A stretch of DNA of 5,591 nt. It comes from UBA5177 sp002413265. GTDB taxonomy: Bacteria > Chloroflexota > UBA5177. The stretch's first letter is position 1, and each line of letters opens with the position of its first letter. The position numbers and the translations under genes were made by a program. Location of the stretch: the NCBI GenBank assembly GCA_036752825.1, contig DAIORV010000142.1:1-5591 (forward strand), in the 5' to 3' direction. Shown here in pieces: positions 1 to 5,219 of the stretch. The notes below the pieces were generated by a model, which had not been told where the DNA came from, ran no database searches, and was given only the letters and a program-made list of their open reading frames with translations.

Positions 1-641
1 GGGGCGCCGCGGTACTCGATGAAATGACGCAGGGCACGCGCGTTCGCGCTGAAAAACATCTTGGTCTCGGTCGCGTTTGGCAGCACGCTGCGAGCCGCCT
101 CCCGGGCTCGCTTTCGCTTGTCTCTCCGCTTCATGTCCGGGTAGTCCCGCTCGATTAGCTCCGAGAGCCCGTCCGCCAGCTTGCGATACGCTTCGTGGGA
201 CCGCGTGACCGACTCCAGCCATATGTCGTGCAGATCCGGGTCCCCGGCGATGACGTCGGGCTCTACAAAGTCGGCCTCGGATTCGTCGACGTACCGCTGG
301 CTCAGCTGGCTGTAGGCAAACCCGGCTCGGTGACGAATCAGCTCGTGGGTGAACGAACGTGACACCCCCGTGACAATGAAGTTCCACACCGAGTGCTCGA
401 GCACGCTGCCATGCTCCATCCGAATCAGGTTCATGAGGTAGTCCTGATTGGATCGGCGACCCTGTTTCTCTCCAAAGCTCATGTAGCAGACCCGGCCGGC
501 CATTTCGGGGATCAGCTCGCTGCCGTTCTCCGTGTCTGTCGTCCAGGCCGTGCCCTCGTCCGAGAGGAATTGCTGGACCGCGCTGGTGTCAATGGCGCTG
601 CGGCCGACCAGATAGACCTTTGGATCGGTAAGGACGTTCAC
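1..641 (-). CDS. thyX: FAD-dependent thymidylate synthase ThyX (3' end outside window)
   Basis: ThyX makes dTMP from dUMP in the cytoplasm, using methylene-tetrahydrofolate as carbon donor and NAD(P)H through a bound FAD; it replaces ThyA in organisms that carry it. I translated this frame by hand: 213 residues are visible and the frame is open at the left edge. The family normally has about 220-250 residues, so only a short C-terminal tail is missing. The diagnostic motif is at residues 103-117, RHRAGFAYSQLSQRY, the RHR-X8-S form of the flavin/dUMP-binding signature. Upstream are CYMSFG (52-57) and HGSVLEHSVWNF (77-88); near the end is NARALRHF (200-207), the conserved C-terminal substrate-site helix. 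A very basic stretch lies at about 171-183. I chose GTG 641 because it gives MNVLTDPKVYLVGR, a typical N-terminus; TTG 662 is possible, but neither has a well-spaced Shine-Dalgarno. It lies 36 nt after the membrane-protein gene, in the same reading frame, and is probably cotranscribed with it. Confidence 0.93.
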   Translation of the reverse strand, partial: MNVLTDPKVYLVGRSAIDTSAVQQFLSDEGTAWTTDTENGSELIPEMAGRVCYMSFGEKQGRRSNQDYLMNLIRMEHGSVLEHSVWNFIVTGVSRSFTHELIRHRAGFAYSQLSQRYVDESEADFVEPDVIAGDPDLHDIWLESVTRSHEAYRKLADGLSELIERDYPDMKRRDKRKRAREAARSVLPNATETKMFFSANARALRHFIEYRGA

Positions 642-677
642 GACCGCAAACTTCCCAGGCAAGTCATGAGCGAGGGC

Positions 678-920
678 TCATGCAGATTGTTCCGCTCCAC
701 CGACCACCATGGGTGTTGCCGCCAGCAGCACGCCCACGACCACACCCAGCATGAGAGGGAGCTTGAGCTCGAGAACGAATACCGGGAAGAAGAGGATGAC
801 CAGCTCGAGGAGCACGATACCGGCCAGTGAGAGCTGCCATCTTGGGCCCTCCGGCCGGAAAAGATAGTCGCCAATCAGGACCCCTATAGACGGTCCTACC
901 AGCAGGCCCAAAATGAACAA
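678..920 (-). CDS. Small three-helix membrane protein, function unknown
   Basis: This 80-residue protein is almost entirely hydrophobic. Three membrane segments are visible at about residues 2-21, 28-51 and 54-73, separated by a short charged loop (FRPEGPR, 21-27) and by ELK at 51-53. I do not recognise the family, and no catalytic or binding motif is apparent. The TTG start at 920 is supported by GGGGAG (930-935 on this strand) nine bases upstream; a later in-frame TTG at 911 would shorten the first helix. It is divergent from coaX across a gap of about 60 bp and sits just upstream of thyX in the same direction, so it probably heads a two-gene transcript. Its role may have nothing to do with nucleotide synthesis. 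The hydrophobic pattern makes a real gene likely; the overlapping serine-rich frame on the same strand is a shadow. Confidence 0.7.
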   Translation of the reverse strand: MFILGLLVGPSIGVLIGDYLFRPEGPRWQLSLAGIVLLELVILFFPVFVLELKLPLMLGVVVGVLLAATPMVVGGAEQSA

Positions 921-937
921 CGTCCGGAACTCCCCGA

Positions 938-946
938 TGCTAGGCT
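938..946 (+). promoter_or_regulatory. Possible extended -10 box ahead of coaX
   Basis: TGCTAGGCT fits the extended -10 pattern TGnTAnnnT. It lies in the short divergent gap between the membrane-protein gene and coaX, where a promoter for the coaX-ispE-lipoprotein operon is expected. No good -35 hexamer is seen at 16-18 bp. Transcription would start near 953, which is the A of an ATG. On the opposite strand the overlapping bases 942-937 read TAGCAT, a possible -10 for the leftward genes, so the two promoters might overlap. This is a weak call from consensus matching only. Confidence 0.35.
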
Positions 947-952
947 AGTCCA

Positions 953-991
953 ATGGTATCACCAGTTTTTTGGCGCCTCGCATGCTGCTAG
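953..991 (+). other. Possible 12-codon leaderless mini-ORF overlapping coaX start
   Basis: ATG 953 opens a frame encoding MVSPVFWRLACC that ends at TAG 989-991, seven bases beyond the ATG of coaX and in a different frame. The start sits exactly where a transcript from the -10 box at 941-946 would begin, so it could be translated as a leaderless mini-ORF and hand ribosomes on to coaX, which has no visible Shine-Dalgarno. Short ORFs arise often by chance, so this is only a suggestion. Confidence 0.2.
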
Positions 992-1794
992 CAGTCGACA
1001 TCGGCAATACGAACATCGTCCTCGGCGTCTTCGACGAGGGTGACAAGCTGACGGCCACCTGGCGGATCTCCACCGATCTGCACCGCATGCCGGACGAGTA
1101 CAGCGTCATGCTTCGCTCGCTTCTCGACCTGGCGCAGATCCCTCCCGAAAACCTGCACGGCGCGGTCATCTGCAGCGTCGTTCCGTCTGTCCAAACCATG
1201 ATGTGCGAGTCCCTCCGGCAGGCATGGCATCTGGACCCACTCATCCTTTCTTCGGAGACCAATCTCGGCATCCAGATCCGCTATTCGCCTCCGAGCTCGG
1301 TGGGAGCGGATCGCATCGCAAACGCGGTAGCCGCAATCAAGTTCTACGGCTGTCCGGCGATCGTCGTCGACTTCGGTACGGCGACCACCTTTGACGCTAT
1401 CTCTCAGGATGGAGCTTATGTTGGCGGCGCCATCGCTCCAGGGTTGGAGATTTCAGAAGAAGCGCTGGTAGCCCATACCGCAAAGCTGCCTCGAGTGCCG
1501 TTGACCGCACCGGAGTTCGCCGTGGGACGCGACACCACCGAGAGCCTGCAGTCCGGCCTGCTCTACGGCTATGGCGGGCTGGTGGACGGGTTGGTTGATC
1601 GACTCCGACGGGAGCTGGGCGAGGACACCAGAGTGATCGCGACGGGCGGGCTGGCTGCGACGGTACAGCCGTGCACCCGAAGCATCGGGACGGTCGATCT
1701 CGACCTGACACTCCAGGGGCTTCGGCTTCTTTACGATCGCAACAGGGGCGATGCGCGCTATTCCGGCGTACGCGAAAATCAACCTGTCGCTTGA
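982..1794 (+). CDS. coaX: Type III pantothenate kinase CoaX
   Basis: CoaX catalyses the first step of coenzyme A synthesis, ATP-dependent phosphorylation of pantothenate to 4'-phosphopantothenate, in the cytoplasm. Type III enzymes belong to the ASKHA fold, usually need a monovalent cation, and are not feedback-inhibited by CoA. With ATG 982 as start the protein has 270 residues, a normal full length. Visible motifs are the N-terminal phosphate loop DIGNTN (6-11), GADR (108-111) with the likely catalytic Asp110, DFGTATTFDAI (130-140), GGAIAPG (148-154) and ATGGLA (220-225). I prefer ATG 982 because MLLAVDIGNTN is the usual N-terminus; TTG 970 adds only four residues. No clear Shine-Dalgarno precedes either. 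It is the first gene of a rightward operon, and its last 44 nt also encode the start of ispE, which implies translational coupling. Confidence 0.95.
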   Translation: MLLAVDIGNTNIVLGVFDEGDKLTATWRISTDLHRMPDEYSVMLRSLLDLAQIPPENLHGAVICSVVPSVQTMMCESLRQAWHLDPLILSSETNLGIQIRYSPPSSVGADRIANAVAAIKFYGCPAIVVDFGTATTFDAISQDGAYVGGAIAPGLEISEEALVAHTAKLPRVPLTAPEFAVGRDTTESLQSGLLYGYGGLVDGLVDRLRRELGEDTRVIATGGLAATVQPCTRSIGTVDLDLTLQGLRLLYDRNRGDARYSGVRENQPVA

Positions 1795-2602
1795 GGTCCT
1801 GAGGCGCCGGCCGGACGGCTATCACGACCTCGTATCCCTGCTACAGACGGTGTCGCTCGCCGATGAGCTGACCTTCGAAGACTCGGATAGGGTCGAGCTC
1901 TCGTTCGACGACTCAGGTCTTCAAACCGAAGACAATCTGGTGCTGCGAGCAGCTTTCCTGCTGCGGCATACGTACGGCGTGAAGGCAGGAGCCGCCATAA
2001 CGCTACGAAAACGAACCCCCGTCGCCGCCGGGCTTGGTGGTGGCAGCAGCGACGCGGCCACGACCCTGCAAGAGTTGGTGAGCCTCTGGGAACTGCCGGT
2101 CAAAGGCGAGGAGCTTGTAGGCCTCGCGGCCAGATTGGGCTCGGACGTCCCCTTCTTTCTGACCGGAGGCAGGGCGCTTGTCGAGGGGCGGGGCGAGCTG
2201 GTGACTCCGCTGCCCGACGGACCTGCAACCTGGTACGTTCTCGCAAAGCCCGACGGGGGGCTGGAGACAAAGACCGTCTTCGAGTCGCTGGCGGCCGAGT
2301 CGATGAGCGACGGAGAGGTGACGCGAGCGCTGGCTTCGGGCCGGTCAGCAGAGGGGCAATCACCGTTCGGGTTCAACGGTTTGCAGGAGACGGCGTTCCG
2401 CATCTGTCCTGCGGCGCGCAGGTGCTTCGATGCTTTGCAAGAGGCTTCGGGGCGGCCGGTCATCCTCTCCGGAAGCGGTCCCACTTCGGTAGCATGGGCG
2501 GGAGCAAACCAGGGGGCCGAAGAAGCGGCTCGATCGATGCGGGATAGGGGCTTCTGGTCAGAGGCGGTGCGCTGCGTGGGGCGCGAGGAGAGTGTGGAGT
2601 GA
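1751..2602 (+). CDS. ispE: 4-diphosphocytidyl-2-C-methyl-D-erythritol kinase IspE
   Basis: IspE is the GHMP-superfamily kinase of the MEP (non-mevalonate) isoprenoid pathway; it phosphorylates the 2-hydroxyl of CDP-methylerythritol with ATP in the cytoplasm. The 283 residues match the family's usual length of about 280-300. Visible motifs are AKINLSLEV with Lys9 (8-16), RPDGYHDL (20-27) with the substrate-site His25, the glycine-rich ATP loop PVAAGLGGGSSDAA (90-103), SDVPFF with the probable catalytic Asp132 (131-136), and the third GHMP motif LSGSGPTS (239-246). ATG 1751 is the only start that leaves the conserved AKIN segment intact, so the 44-nt overlap with coaX is probably real. An AGGGG at 1744-1748 is too close to be a standard ribosome site, which fits coupled translation. 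Its stop overlaps the GTG of the next gene by 4 nt. All three GHMP motifs look intact. Confidence 0.95.
   Translation: MRAIPAYAKINLSLEVLRRRPDGYHDLVSLLQTVSLADELTFEDSDRVELSFDDSGLQTEDNLVLRAAFLLRHTYGVKAGAAITLRKRTPVAAGLGGGSSDAATTLQELVSLWELPVKGEELVGLAARLGSDVPFFLTGGRALVEGRGELVTPLPDGPATWYVLAKPDGGLETKTVFESLAAESMSDGEVTRALASGRSAEGQSPFGFNGLQETAFRICPAARRCFDALQEASGRPVILSGSGPTSVAWAGANQGAEEAARSMRDRGFWSEAVRCVGREESVE
2585..2592 (+). promoter_or_regulatory. Ribosome binding site for the lipoprotein gene
   Basis: GAGGAGAG lies six bases before GTG 2599, inside the end of ispE. It supports the GTG as the start of the lipoprotein, which would otherwise be chosen only because it overlaps the ispE stop as GTGA. Confidence 0.6.
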
Positions 2603-3009
2603 GGCGTGGCGTGGTTGCTTCCTGCTCACTGATTTTGGCAGCGCTGCTTGGCGGCTGTGGCGGCTCCAGCGGATACATCTCCAGCGCGCAGGGGGCGGTG
2701 ACCTCCATGCGCGACGCCATCAGCGCGTACAACGGGACCAAACCGAACAGTGTGGCGGCCACCGCTCAGGCTTGCAAAGAGGCTGCTGACAAGCTCAGGA
2801 ATACCTCTCTACCGGCTCCCAAAGATGCGCCTGCGAACAAGCGTGCTCTCGCCACAGCACTGCAGCACGCCTACCAGCTCGCGGTGCGTGGCTTCGATGA
2901 CTGCGCGGCTGGCGGAAGCAAGCGGGCGTACCTCTTGATGGCGCAAGGCGCCCAGGAAATCAGTGACGCGAACGCCGCGATAGCGGCGGCACGGCGCCTG
3001 GATCGCTAG
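2599..3009 (+). CDS. Small predicted lipoprotein, function unknown
   Basis: The 136-residue product has a classical lipoprotein signal: two arginines (MRR), a hydrophobic stretch from about 5 to 17, then the lipobox LGGC with Cys20 as the expected lipidated residue. The mature part of about 117 residues starts with a Gly/Ser linker and is otherwise alanine-rich and probably helical, apart from a proline-rich break (LPAPKDAPAN, 71-80). Two further cysteines, Cys59 and Cys102, lie in predicted helices and could form a disulfide outside the membrane. I do not recognise a named family. The gene starts at a GTG overlapping the ispE stop by 4 nt and has a good ribosome site, so it is the third gene of the coaX-ispE transcript. 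Its stop overlaps the stop of the opposing 81-codon gene. Whether it has a role in isoprenoid or CoA metabolism cannot be told; the operon may simply be convenient. Confidence 0.82.
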   Translation: MRRGVVASCSLILAALLGGCGGSSGYISSAQGAVTSMRDAISAYNGTKPNSVAATAQACKEAADKLRNTSLPAPKDAPANKRALATALQHAYQLAVRGFDDCAAGGSKRAYLLMAQGAQEISDANAAIAAARRLDR

Positions 3010-3251
3010 GGGGTCGTTCTCTGGAAGAGCCTCTCCAGGTACTGCTCCCAGGCCCCTGATCGGTAGAACACCGGCGTACCGGCCATCGACAGGAATACCA
3101 TCCCGGATGAGTTCCATACGCTGACATAGCTGGTTCCCTGGCGAATCTCGATGTGCCAGTCTTTGTACTCGCGGGCAGGCTCGCCCTCGGACCAGCCGAG
3201 CTCGCGGACAACTTTGCGCGCCTTCACCTGAATGCTTTTGGGATTCGCCAT
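3006..3251 (-). CDS. Conserved-looking 81-residue protein, function unknown
   Basis: The product begins MANPKSIQVKARKVV, a basic helix-like segment, followed by an aromatic alternating stretch (WHIEIRQGTSYVSVW, about 32-46, then GMVFLSMAGTPVFYR) that reads as a small antiparallel beta-sheet, and ends in a helix with WEQYLERLF (68-76). There is no signal peptide or membrane span, so it is probably a small cytoplasmic alpha/beta protein. I cannot assign a family. ATG 3251 is preceded by a poor ribosome site; a weak GATACT at 3266-3261 could be a nearby -10. It lies 43 nt after the glycoside-hydrolase-like gene in the same direction. It is probably real because the composition is balanced and the long plus-strand gene ends exactly at its stop. 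Confidence 0.65.
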   Translation of the reverse strand: MANPKSIQVKARKVVRELGWSEGEPAREYKDWHIEIRQGTSYVSVWNSSGMVFLSMAGTPVFYRSGAWEQYLERLFQRTTP

Positions 3252-3280
3252 CGCAACCTAAGTATCTCCAGAGTCGAGGG

Positions 3281-3302
3281 CGCGGTCCCGACCGCTACCG
3301 CG
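3281..3302 (-). terminator. GC-rich hairpin at the end of the glycoside-hydrolase-like gene
   Basis: CGCGGT (3281-3286) is matched by ACCGCG (3297-3302), and a nested alternative pairs GCGGT (3282-3286) with ACCGC (3291-3295) around CCCG. The structure covers the stop codon of the leftward gene. There is no T-rich tract after it, so it is not a standard intrinsic terminator; it might slow polymerase or protect the 3' end, or be a chance feature of GC-rich DNA. Confidence 0.25.
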
Positions 3303-4401
3303 TGAAGGCTTCGAAGCTTTCCTGGGCCGCTTCCTCCGGGTAGCGATCGCGCATCTCCACATCCGGCGCAGGGAAGTCTGAAGGCACAGGCGCGAGCGCC
3401 CTTCTGTCGAGCTGTGCCTGCCTCCACACGTCGGCTGCTTCCCTGGGAGATCCATCGGCGCGAAAGAGGCCGGTCCCGCTGAACGCGCCGTGTCGATACG
3501 GAGAAGTTTTCAGCACGTCGGGTGCCGGATCGATCAGAAACGCACCGGTAACGCCTGCAGCGCCATGAGACGCGACCGAGCTGATCTCTTCACTTTGCCG
3601 TTTTGCCCTGCTGGATTCGTCCTCCGACGGGTCCGCCTCAATCTCGATCATCGCCGGTGCAGCGACCAGGGAGGCGACGAAGGCTGCAAGAAACGAGGGC
3701 CAGAGCGCCCCAGAACCGCGAGCCCAGGTTGGGCGCCACGTCGGGGCGACGTCCAGCGAAACCCCGAGCGACTCGTACACCTCGAACTGGACGGCGGCGT
3801 TCCGCACCACGTCACGGGCCGGTAGGCCCGCGGACAATCTTGGTGACCTGCCGCCACGGCGAGCAGCAGTCACCAAAGCGTCGAGCCAGGCCTCGCCGGC
3901 ATGACGGCTATCCGGCGAGGAGGCGGCAAACAGTCCCCCGTCCAGCACCCAGGCACCGGCAGCCGGGTGTGAACAGAACTCCCCCACGATCTCATCCACG
4001 ACCAGGGCTTCGGCATCGACCATTTGGGGATCCGTGAACAGCTTCCGCGGCTCCAGATTGGTGAAGCCGCGGCCATTGAAGACCTCGCGGTCGCCGGCGG
4101 TCAGTGGGTCGAGGGTCCAGTGCGGCAGCCACAGAAGCCGCCCGACGAGCACCGAGAGCAAGCGGAGCCGGAGCGTGAGGGAGTATTCCGCCGCTTCATC
4201 GAGCAGCATCTCCAGCGATCGCATGGGGGCCGCGGGAACCGTATCGGCACGATCTTGGAACTCGGCCCACGGCAGAGCTACCTGCAGCTGGGTCAGGCCG
4301 ATGCCGGCGGCGAGATCGAAGTCGAAACGAAGATCGTCGCGAGTGCCGTGCTTCCACCAGTACAAGCCGGTCCGCCTCGGCCAGTAGGTGACCGGCGCCA
4401 A
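3295..4401 (-). CDS. Glycoside hydrolase clan A-like TIM-barrel protein, probably inactive
   Basis: The 368 residues follow the layout of cellulase/mannanase-like (GH5-type) barrels: an opening YWPRRTGLYWWKHGTRDDL (6-24), a strand-2 region QLQVALPWAEFQ (38-49), LFTDPQMVDAEALVVDEIVG (121-140), HPAAGAWVLDG (145-155), and a closing SPYRHGAFSGTGLFRADGSP (300-319). Recalled relatives carry an Asn-Glu pair (acid/base) after the strand corresponding to AWVL, where this protein has Gly155-Gly156. The second-glutamate region reads MIEIEADPS (251-259), so the nucleophile is also doubtful. No signal peptide is seen, so the protein is probably cytoplasmic. The only common start in the open frame is TTG 4401; it has no Shine-Dalgarno and sits 3 nt beyond an inverted repeat. 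The stop of the 65-codon gene is 53 nt upstream. An intact frame with lost catalytic residues suggests a binding or structural role rather than a decaying pseudogene. Confidence 0.7.
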   Translation of the reverse strand: MAPVTYWPRRTGLYWWKHGTRDDLRFDFDLAAGIGLTQLQVALPWAEFQDRADTVPAAPMRSLEMLLDEAAEYSLTLRLRLLSVLVGRLLWLPHWTLDPLTAGDREVFNGRGFTNLEPRKLFTDPQMVDAEALVVDEIVGEFCSHPAAGAWVLDGGLFAASSPDSRHAGEAWLDALVTAARRGGRSPRLSAGLPARDVVRNAAVQFEVYESLGVSLDVAPTWRPTWARGSGALWPSFLAAFVASLVAAPAMIEIEADPSEDESSRAKRQSEEISSVASHGAAGVTGAFLIDPAPDVLKTSPYRHGAFSGTGLFRADGSPREAADVWRQAQLDRRALAPVPSDFPAPDVEMRDRYPEEAAQESFEAFTR

Positions 4402-4404
4402 GAA

Positions 4405-4452
4405 GCGATCAGCCCGCTGAGGCGGAGGTGATGGAGCTGAAGCGCCGATCGC
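4405..4452 (-). repeat. Inverted repeat just upstream of the glycoside-hydrolase-like start
   Basis: GCGATCAGC (4405-4413) and GCCGATCGC (4444-4452) are inverted copies with one mismatch. In the leftward transcript the mismatch becomes a G-U pair, giving a continuous nine-pair stem around a 30-nt loop. It fills nearly the whole gap between the 65-codon gene and the TTG start at 4401. It could be an operator, or an mRNA hairpin that limits translation of the downstream gene. Confidence 0.4.
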
Positions 4453-4454
4453 CG

Positions 4455-4652
4455 CTACCCCTGGATACTACCCGGCGGGGACTCGAATGGGTTGTTTTCG
4501 TCCCACTCTTCTTCGAACCCCTGAACCTCTTCAGCCCAGTAGACGCCGGTCAGATGAGAAATCACGTCGTCGGGTACACCGGTGGTCGCCTCAATTGACA
4601 GCCGAGTGTGGTCGCCCACTTCTTCATGTGAGATCTTGATCTCCCAGGCCAT
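4455..4652 (-). CDS. Acidic 65-residue protein, function unknown
   Basis: The product is strikingly acidic: about 15 Asp/Glu against two Lys/Arg. It starts with alternating residues that suggest a beta-hairpin (MAWEIKISHEEVG, then TRLSIEATTG, 16-25), followed by a probable helix and a Glu/Asp/Pro-rich tail (FEEEWDENNPFESPPG, 46-61) likely to be disordered. I do not recognise a family; acidic small proteins of this kind can be protein-binding partners, but that is only a guess. It has the best ribosome site in the window, AAGGAGG four bases before ATG, and begins 15 nt after the DUF3090 stop, so it is cotranscribed with that gene. The strong ribosome site and operon spacing are the main reasons to believe it. 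Confidence 0.75.
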   Translation of the reverse strand: MAWEIKISHEEVGDHTRLSIEATTGVPDDVISHLTGVYWAEEVQGFEEEWDENNPFESPPGSIQG

Positions 4653-4656
4653 GACT

Positions 4657-4663
4657 CCTCCTT
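4657..4663 (-). promoter_or_regulatory. Strong Shine-Dalgarno for the 65-codon gene
   Basis: AAGGAGG, the full anti-16S consensus core, lies four bases before ATG 4652 in the 15-nt gap after the DUF3090 stop. It shows that this genome does use canonical ribosome sites, which makes their absence at coaX and the DUF3090 gene more notable. Confidence 0.8.
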
Positions 4664-4667
4664 CTAA

Positions 4668-5180
4668 TCAGCTCGGCTCGTCGACCTTCAGCTTGGCGTG
4701 TCCGTTCTGACCGGGACAAAAGTGCGGCTCACCCGTTAACGGTGTGCCACAGAGCACACATCGAGGTCTGCTCGCCGCAACAATCTTCTCGATCTCGGCA
4801 TGAAGAGTTTGCAGATGGACTCGGTCGGACTGGAAGGTGATGGTCTCGAGATCAAATGCAGACTCGAAGTCACCGGCCTCGACCAAGAACGAATTGCTCT
4901 CCTGGTTGTACGCAATGGACAGTTCCCCGGCTCGAACTTCCAACTCGCCCAGGAAGGTGCTGCCCGGCTCCATCACGGTCTCACGATTGGTCCCCGGGAG
5001 CCTGGTAAGCAGCTCCTCGATGGCGCTTCCCAACATCGTGACTTGGTATTTCTCAAGCCAGAGAGACACCGTGCCACCCGTCTTGGAGATGTGAATCCGA
5101 AAGGTCCGCTGCCCCGGCTCTCCGAATGACTCAATTTGAAAGTCGTCAACCCGGCCGAGGTCCAACCGCTGGTTGTTCAC
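4668..5180 (-). CDS. DUF3090 (TIGR03847-type) family protein
   Basis: The 170 residues match, by recollection, the DUF3090 family common in actinobacteria: FGEPGQRTFRIHI (19-31), TVSLWLEKYQVTMLGSAIEELL (37-58), and a C-terminal zinc-ribbon-like CVLCGTPLTGEPHFCPGQNGH (141-161) with Cys141, Cys144, Cys155 and perhaps His161 as metal ligands. The molecular function is not established as far as I know. In actinobacteria such genes usually stand next to an SCO1664-family gene and a histidine-phosphatase gene, often near the mycothiol ligase mshC. Here the SCO1664-like gene lies 39 nt upstream. GTG 5180 is chosen because it gives the family N-terminus and because a perfect TATAAT ends six bases before it, so the mRNA is probably leaderless; no usable Shine-Dalgarno is present. 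The 65-codon gene follows 15 nt after the stop. Confidence 0.85.
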   Translation of the reverse strand: MNNQRLDLGRVDDFQIESFGEPGQRTFRIHISKTGGTVSLWLEKYQVTMLGSAIEELLTRLPGTNRETVMEPGSTFLGELEVRAGELSIAYNQESNSFLVEAGDFESAFDLETITFQSDRVHLQTLHAEIEKIVAASRPRCVLCGTPLTGEPHFCPGQNGHAKLKVDEPS

Positions 5181-5186
5181 GCCCTA

Positions 5187-5192
5187 ATTATA
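5187..5192 (-). promoter_or_regulatory. Perfect -10 box for a leaderless DUF3090 transcript
   Basis: Read on the minus strand, 5192-5187 is TATAAT. If its last T is position -7, base +1 is 5180, the G of the GTG start codon. The -35 region (5215-5210, AAGGAA) is a poor match. A short inverted repeat, GGAAGTTTCC (5204-5213), lies where an activator or repressor might bind. The promoter lets DUF3090 and the genes after it be expressed separately from the SCO1664-like gene. Confidence 0.65.
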
Positions 5193-5219
5193 GGCGCGAG
5201 GTTGGAAGTTTCCTTTGGC

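Noticed and set aside
393..830. 145-codon plus-strand frame antisense to thyX and the membrane-protein gene
   Set aside because: It runs opposite two better-supported genes, and its composition (histidine-rich, then a Glu/Asp-rich end) mirrors the codons of the other strand; no motif is seen.
970..981. TTG 970 as the coaX start
   Set aside because: It adds only MAPR before the usual MLLAVDIGN start and has no ribosome site; ATG 982 is simpler, although TTG 970 cannot be excluded.
1921..2484. 187-codon minus-strand frame inside ispE
   Set aside because: It is a shadow of a gene with clear GHMP motifs; the Ser/Pro/Ala-rich product is typical of antisense frames in GC-rich DNA.
3281..3302. Strong intrinsic terminator after the GH-like gene
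   Set aside because: The hairpin is real on paper but has no T tract and short arms, so it is listed only at low confidence.
3603..4431. Several plus-strand frames (3603-4037, 4024-4431, 4034-4387) opposite the GH-like gene
   Set aside because: They give Arg/Pro/Ser-rich products without domains and have overlapping, incompatible frames, as expected for shadows.
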